From contig JAEYHZ010000046.1 in NCBI GenBank assembly GCA_023409265.1, forward strand, positions 1 through 64,000: a DNA stretch of 64,000 nucleotides. Reading direction: 5' to 3'. Source of the DNA: Bacillota bacterium. Its GTDB lineage: Bacteria > Bacillota > Clostridia > Acetivibrionales > DSM-1351. A model generated the notes under the pieces. The model had not been told where the DNA came from, searched no databases, and was given only the letters and a program-made list of their open reading frames with translations. Position 1 is the stretch's first letter; each line of letters begins with the position of its first letter. Of this stretch, positions 62,195-64,000 are shown in pieces. A program made the translations under genes and the position numbers.

Positions 62195-62240
62195 GGCTGG
62201 CTTGAAAGACTTCACTTACACTTTGTCTTTCAAGCCAACC
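62195..62240. repeat. Long inverted repeat in the AraC/GH31 divergent gap
   Basis: GGCTGGCTTGAAAGAC and GTCTTTCAAGCCAACC (16-bp arms, one G-U position) flank a 14-base loop. There is no T tract in either direction. Confidence 0.65.
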
Positions 62241-62255
62241 GATGAATTTATGGCC

Positions 62256-62323
62256 GCGCGACATATTCAAAGTATAATAGTGTGTTAGTGAAATAAAAAG
62301 TGCTATATACTTTGAAAACGCGC
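62256..62323. repeat. Second nested inverted repeat in the AraC/GH31 gap
   Basis: CAAAGTATA (62268-62276) pairs with TATACTTTG (62306-62314), and the outer GCGCG (62256-62260) with CGCGC (62319-62323). It lies in the 370-bp gap 62046-62415. Confidence 0.55.
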
Positions 62324-62387
62324 ATGTCAAATTAACCTCCTTTATTCGACTTATAGCGGATATTGGGGAGAAATTTTCATTACTTTT

Positions 62388-62418
62388 GGCCGCTGTGCGG
62401 CTCATGGAGGTTATTATG
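62388..62418 (+). promoter_or_regulatory. Start-site cassette with hairpin and SD, copy 2
   Basis: GGCCGC-TGT-GCGG hairpin, CTCATGGAGGTTATT, then the GH31 ATG. It is nearly the same as 49589-49619. The part GCTCATGGAGGTTA also occurs before the pseudo-ATPase gene (about 9278-9292). Confidence 0.6.
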
Positions 62419-64000
62419 AAATTTACACAGGTTGGAAATCGGTTAATAGGACAATCAGGAGTTGAAACAATCTGGATTGAGCCCTGGGGGGAAAATTCAC
62501 TGCGCGTTCGCATGACAAAAGAGGCTGTAATGGATGCCAATGATTGGGCTTTGATAGATAAGCCAAAGGCTGCTGTATCAAAAATAGCAATAGAGGATGT
62601 GGAACTGGTAGAACCCTGGATTTCGGAGGCTGAAAAGGAGGAACACACCTTCAGAAGTCAGGCTGCTTCAATTCAAAACGGTGAAATCATTGCATCCTTT
62701 AATGCAGAGGGGTGGCTCACTTTTAAAAACAGTGATGGAAAAATACTGACCGAAGAATACTGGCGTGACAGAAACCGTATTGACAGATACTGTGTGCCGC
62801 TCCGCGTTGAGGGAAGAGAAATGAAACCTCTCACCGGAACCAGTGACTATACCTTGACTCTGCGCTTTGAAGCTTATGAGGATGAACAGATTTTCGGTAT
62901 GGGACAGTATCAGGAAAAAGTTTTAAATAAGAAGGGTGCCACCCTTGAGTTGGCACACCGAAACTGTCAGGCAAGCGTACCTTTTATGTTGTCAAGCCGT
63001 GGCTACGGCTTACTGTGGAACAATCCTGCCATCGGGACTGTAACCTTTGGCACCAACCGCACTGAATGGGTTGCCAAAAGTACCAGGAAAATGGATTATT
63101 TCATAACAGCCGGCAAAACCCCTGCACAGATTGAAGAACAATACGCAGATGCGGTAGGGAAAGCGCCAATGATGCCCGAATACGGAATGGGCTTCTGGCA
63201 GTGCAAGCTCAGGTACCGTACTCAGGAAGAACTCCTCAACGTTGCAAGGGAATACAAACGCAGAGGTATTCCTTTGGATGTAATTGTAATTGACTTCTTC
63301 CATTGGACCAAACAGGGTGACTTTAAATTCGAGCCGAGAGACTGGCCCGATCCGGATGCTATGATTGCTGAATTAAAGGAGATGGGTACCGAACTCATGG
63401 TATCGGTTTGGCCCACAATTGACAGCCGGTCTGAAAACTATGGGCCAATGTCGGGCCAGGGCTACCTGATTTCAGCCGACAGAGGCATGAATATAAATAT
63501 GAACTGGATGGGTGAGACCGTTTTCTTTGATGCAACTCATCCCGGCGCAAGAGACTACGTTTGGCAGGTTTCCAAAAAAAATTACTACGATAAAGGTGTA
63601 CGCATATTCTGGCTGGATGAAGCCGAACCTGAATACGGCCCCTATGATTTTGATCTGTACAGGTATTATCAGGGACCTGCACTCCAGTGCTCAAATATTT
63701 ATCCGGCAATGTATGCAAAGGGGTATTATGATGGTATGACAGCCGAGGGGCAGGAAAATATCTGTAATCTTGTCCGTTCTGCCTGGGCCGGAAGCCAGCG
63801 CTACGGTGCACTTATCTGGTCGGGGGATGTATCCTCCACCTTCAGAGCCATGAGAGAACAGCTGCAGATAGGCCTCAATATGGGTATTGCGGGAATACCA
63901 TGGTGGACAACAGATATAGGCGGCTTTTTGGGCGGATATGTGAAGGATAGGAACTTCCATGAACTATTGCTCCGCTGGTTTGCTTTTGGTGTATTCTCAC
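62416..64000 (+). CDS. Second GH31 enzyme (alpha-xylosidase type), 3' end beyond window
   Basis: ATG 62416 with SD ATGGAGG; 528 codons are visible and the frame is open at the right edge. It is collinear with the first GH31 enzyme: IEPWGENSLRVRM at the start, IFGMGQYQEKVLNKKG, VIVIDFFHWTKQGDF, MVSVWPTIDSRS, nucleophile Asp401 in FWLDEAEPEYGP, SAWAGSQRYGALIWSGDVSSTF with acid/base Asp471, and GIPWWTTDIGGFLGG. By eye more than half of the aligned positions are identical, so the pair arose by duplication. It has no signal peptide. The longer N-terminal sandwich and the ADRGMNINMNWMG insertion may give it a different chain-length preference. Its promoter region is shared with the AraC regulator. 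Confidence 0.92.
   Translation, partial: MKFTQVGNRLIGQSGVETIWIEPWGENSLRVRMTKEAVMDANDWALIDKPKAAVSKIAIEDVELVEPWISEAEKEEHTFRSQAASIQNGEIIASFNAEGWLTFKNSDGKILTEEYWRDRNRIDRYCVPLRVEGREMKPLTGTSDYTLTLRFEAYEDEQIFGMGQYQEKVLNKKGATLELAHRNCQASVPFMLSSRGYGLLWNNPAIGTVTFGTNRTEWVAKSTRKMDYFITAGKTPAQIEEQYADAVGKAPMMPEYGMGFWQCKLRYRTQEELLNVAREYKRRGIPLDVIVIDFFHWTKQGDFKFEPRDWPDPDAMIAELKEMGTELMVSVWPTIDSRSENYGPMSGQGYLISADRGMNINMNWMGETVFFDATHPGARDYVWQVSKKNYYDKGVRIFWLDEAEPEYGPYDFDLYRYYQGPALQCSNIYPAMYAKGYYDGMTAEGQENICNLVRSAWAGSQRYGALIWSGDVSSTFRAMREQLQIGLNMGIAGIPWWTTDIGGFLGGYVKDRNFHELLLRWFAFGVFS

Overview
The window reads as a chromosomal segment of an AT-rich, anaerobic, plant-polysaccharide-degrading Firmicute. The best fit from memory is a mesophilic cellulolytic clostridium of the Ruminiclostridium (C. 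cellulolyticum / C. papyrosolvens) type. The reasons are strong AGGAGG-type ribosome binding sites, frequent GTG/TTG starts, three carbohydrate gene clusters with intracellular glycosidases (GH3, GH42, GH36, two GH31) and no extracellular sugar-processing genes, YesMN-type sensor/regulator pairs beside sugar ABC importers, and several clostridial families of unknown function. No rRNA, tRNA, CRISPR array or intact insertion sequence was seen.

Layout. 1-6 kb is a low-density region: a RidA fragment at the left edge, a small membrane protein, a GRAM-type protein, a secreted or anchored esterase flanked by a 38-bp direct repeat, a truncated AraC regulator and a GNAT acetyltransferase. 6-19 kb is a sugar operon: response regulator, histidine kinase, a tandem-ABC protein that has lost its ATPase motifs, galactose-type binding protein, ATPase and permease (mglBAC-like), GH3 beta-glucosidase and GH42 beta-galactosidase. 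19-26 kb holds a tiny membrane peptide, a beheaded radical-SAM gene, uridine kinase, and a candidate defence-like operon of MazG, a nuclease-helicase-S24 peptidase fusion and a small unknown protein. 26-32 kb is a TetR-linked cluster in which HypB and HypA nickel chaperones surround a large flavin/iron-sulfur oxidoreductase with no hydrogenase structural gene. 32-36.5 kb has an M29 aminopeptidase, a lipoprotein, a methyltransferase behind what looks like a translational attenuator, and a Dus tRNA-modifying enzyme. 36.8-42.6 kb (minus strand) is an oligopeptide ABC importer with intercistronic stem-loops. 42.9-46.6 kb (minus) is a GH36 alpha-galactosidase with a GPH symporter. 47-52 kb has an amino-acid permease, GMP reductase, an NiaP-like MFS carrier and a potassium channel. 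52.4-64 kb is a second sugar cluster: YesM/YesN pair, LplA/B/C-type importer, GH31 glycosidase, a divergent AraC regulator and a second GH31 running off the right edge.

How it works together. Each sugar cluster carries its own sensor or regulator, an importer for an oligosaccharide, and cytoplasmic exo-glycosidases. GH42 (galactose off), GH31 (xylose off) and GH3 (glucose off) are the activities needed to dismantle imported xyloglucan-type oligosaccharides, and GH36 would handle alpha-galactosides. That substrate assignment is inference.

Most unusual items: (1) the pseudo-ATPase between sensor kinase and importer; (2) the MazG / PD-(D/E)XK-helicase-S24 / unknown operon; (3) HypAB with a GltD-like oxidoreductase but no hydrogenase; (4) the leader peptide plus alternative hairpins before the methyltransferase; (5) a modular MITE-like element with TTATAACG ends found at stop codons; (6) a duplicated start-site cassette before unrelated genes.
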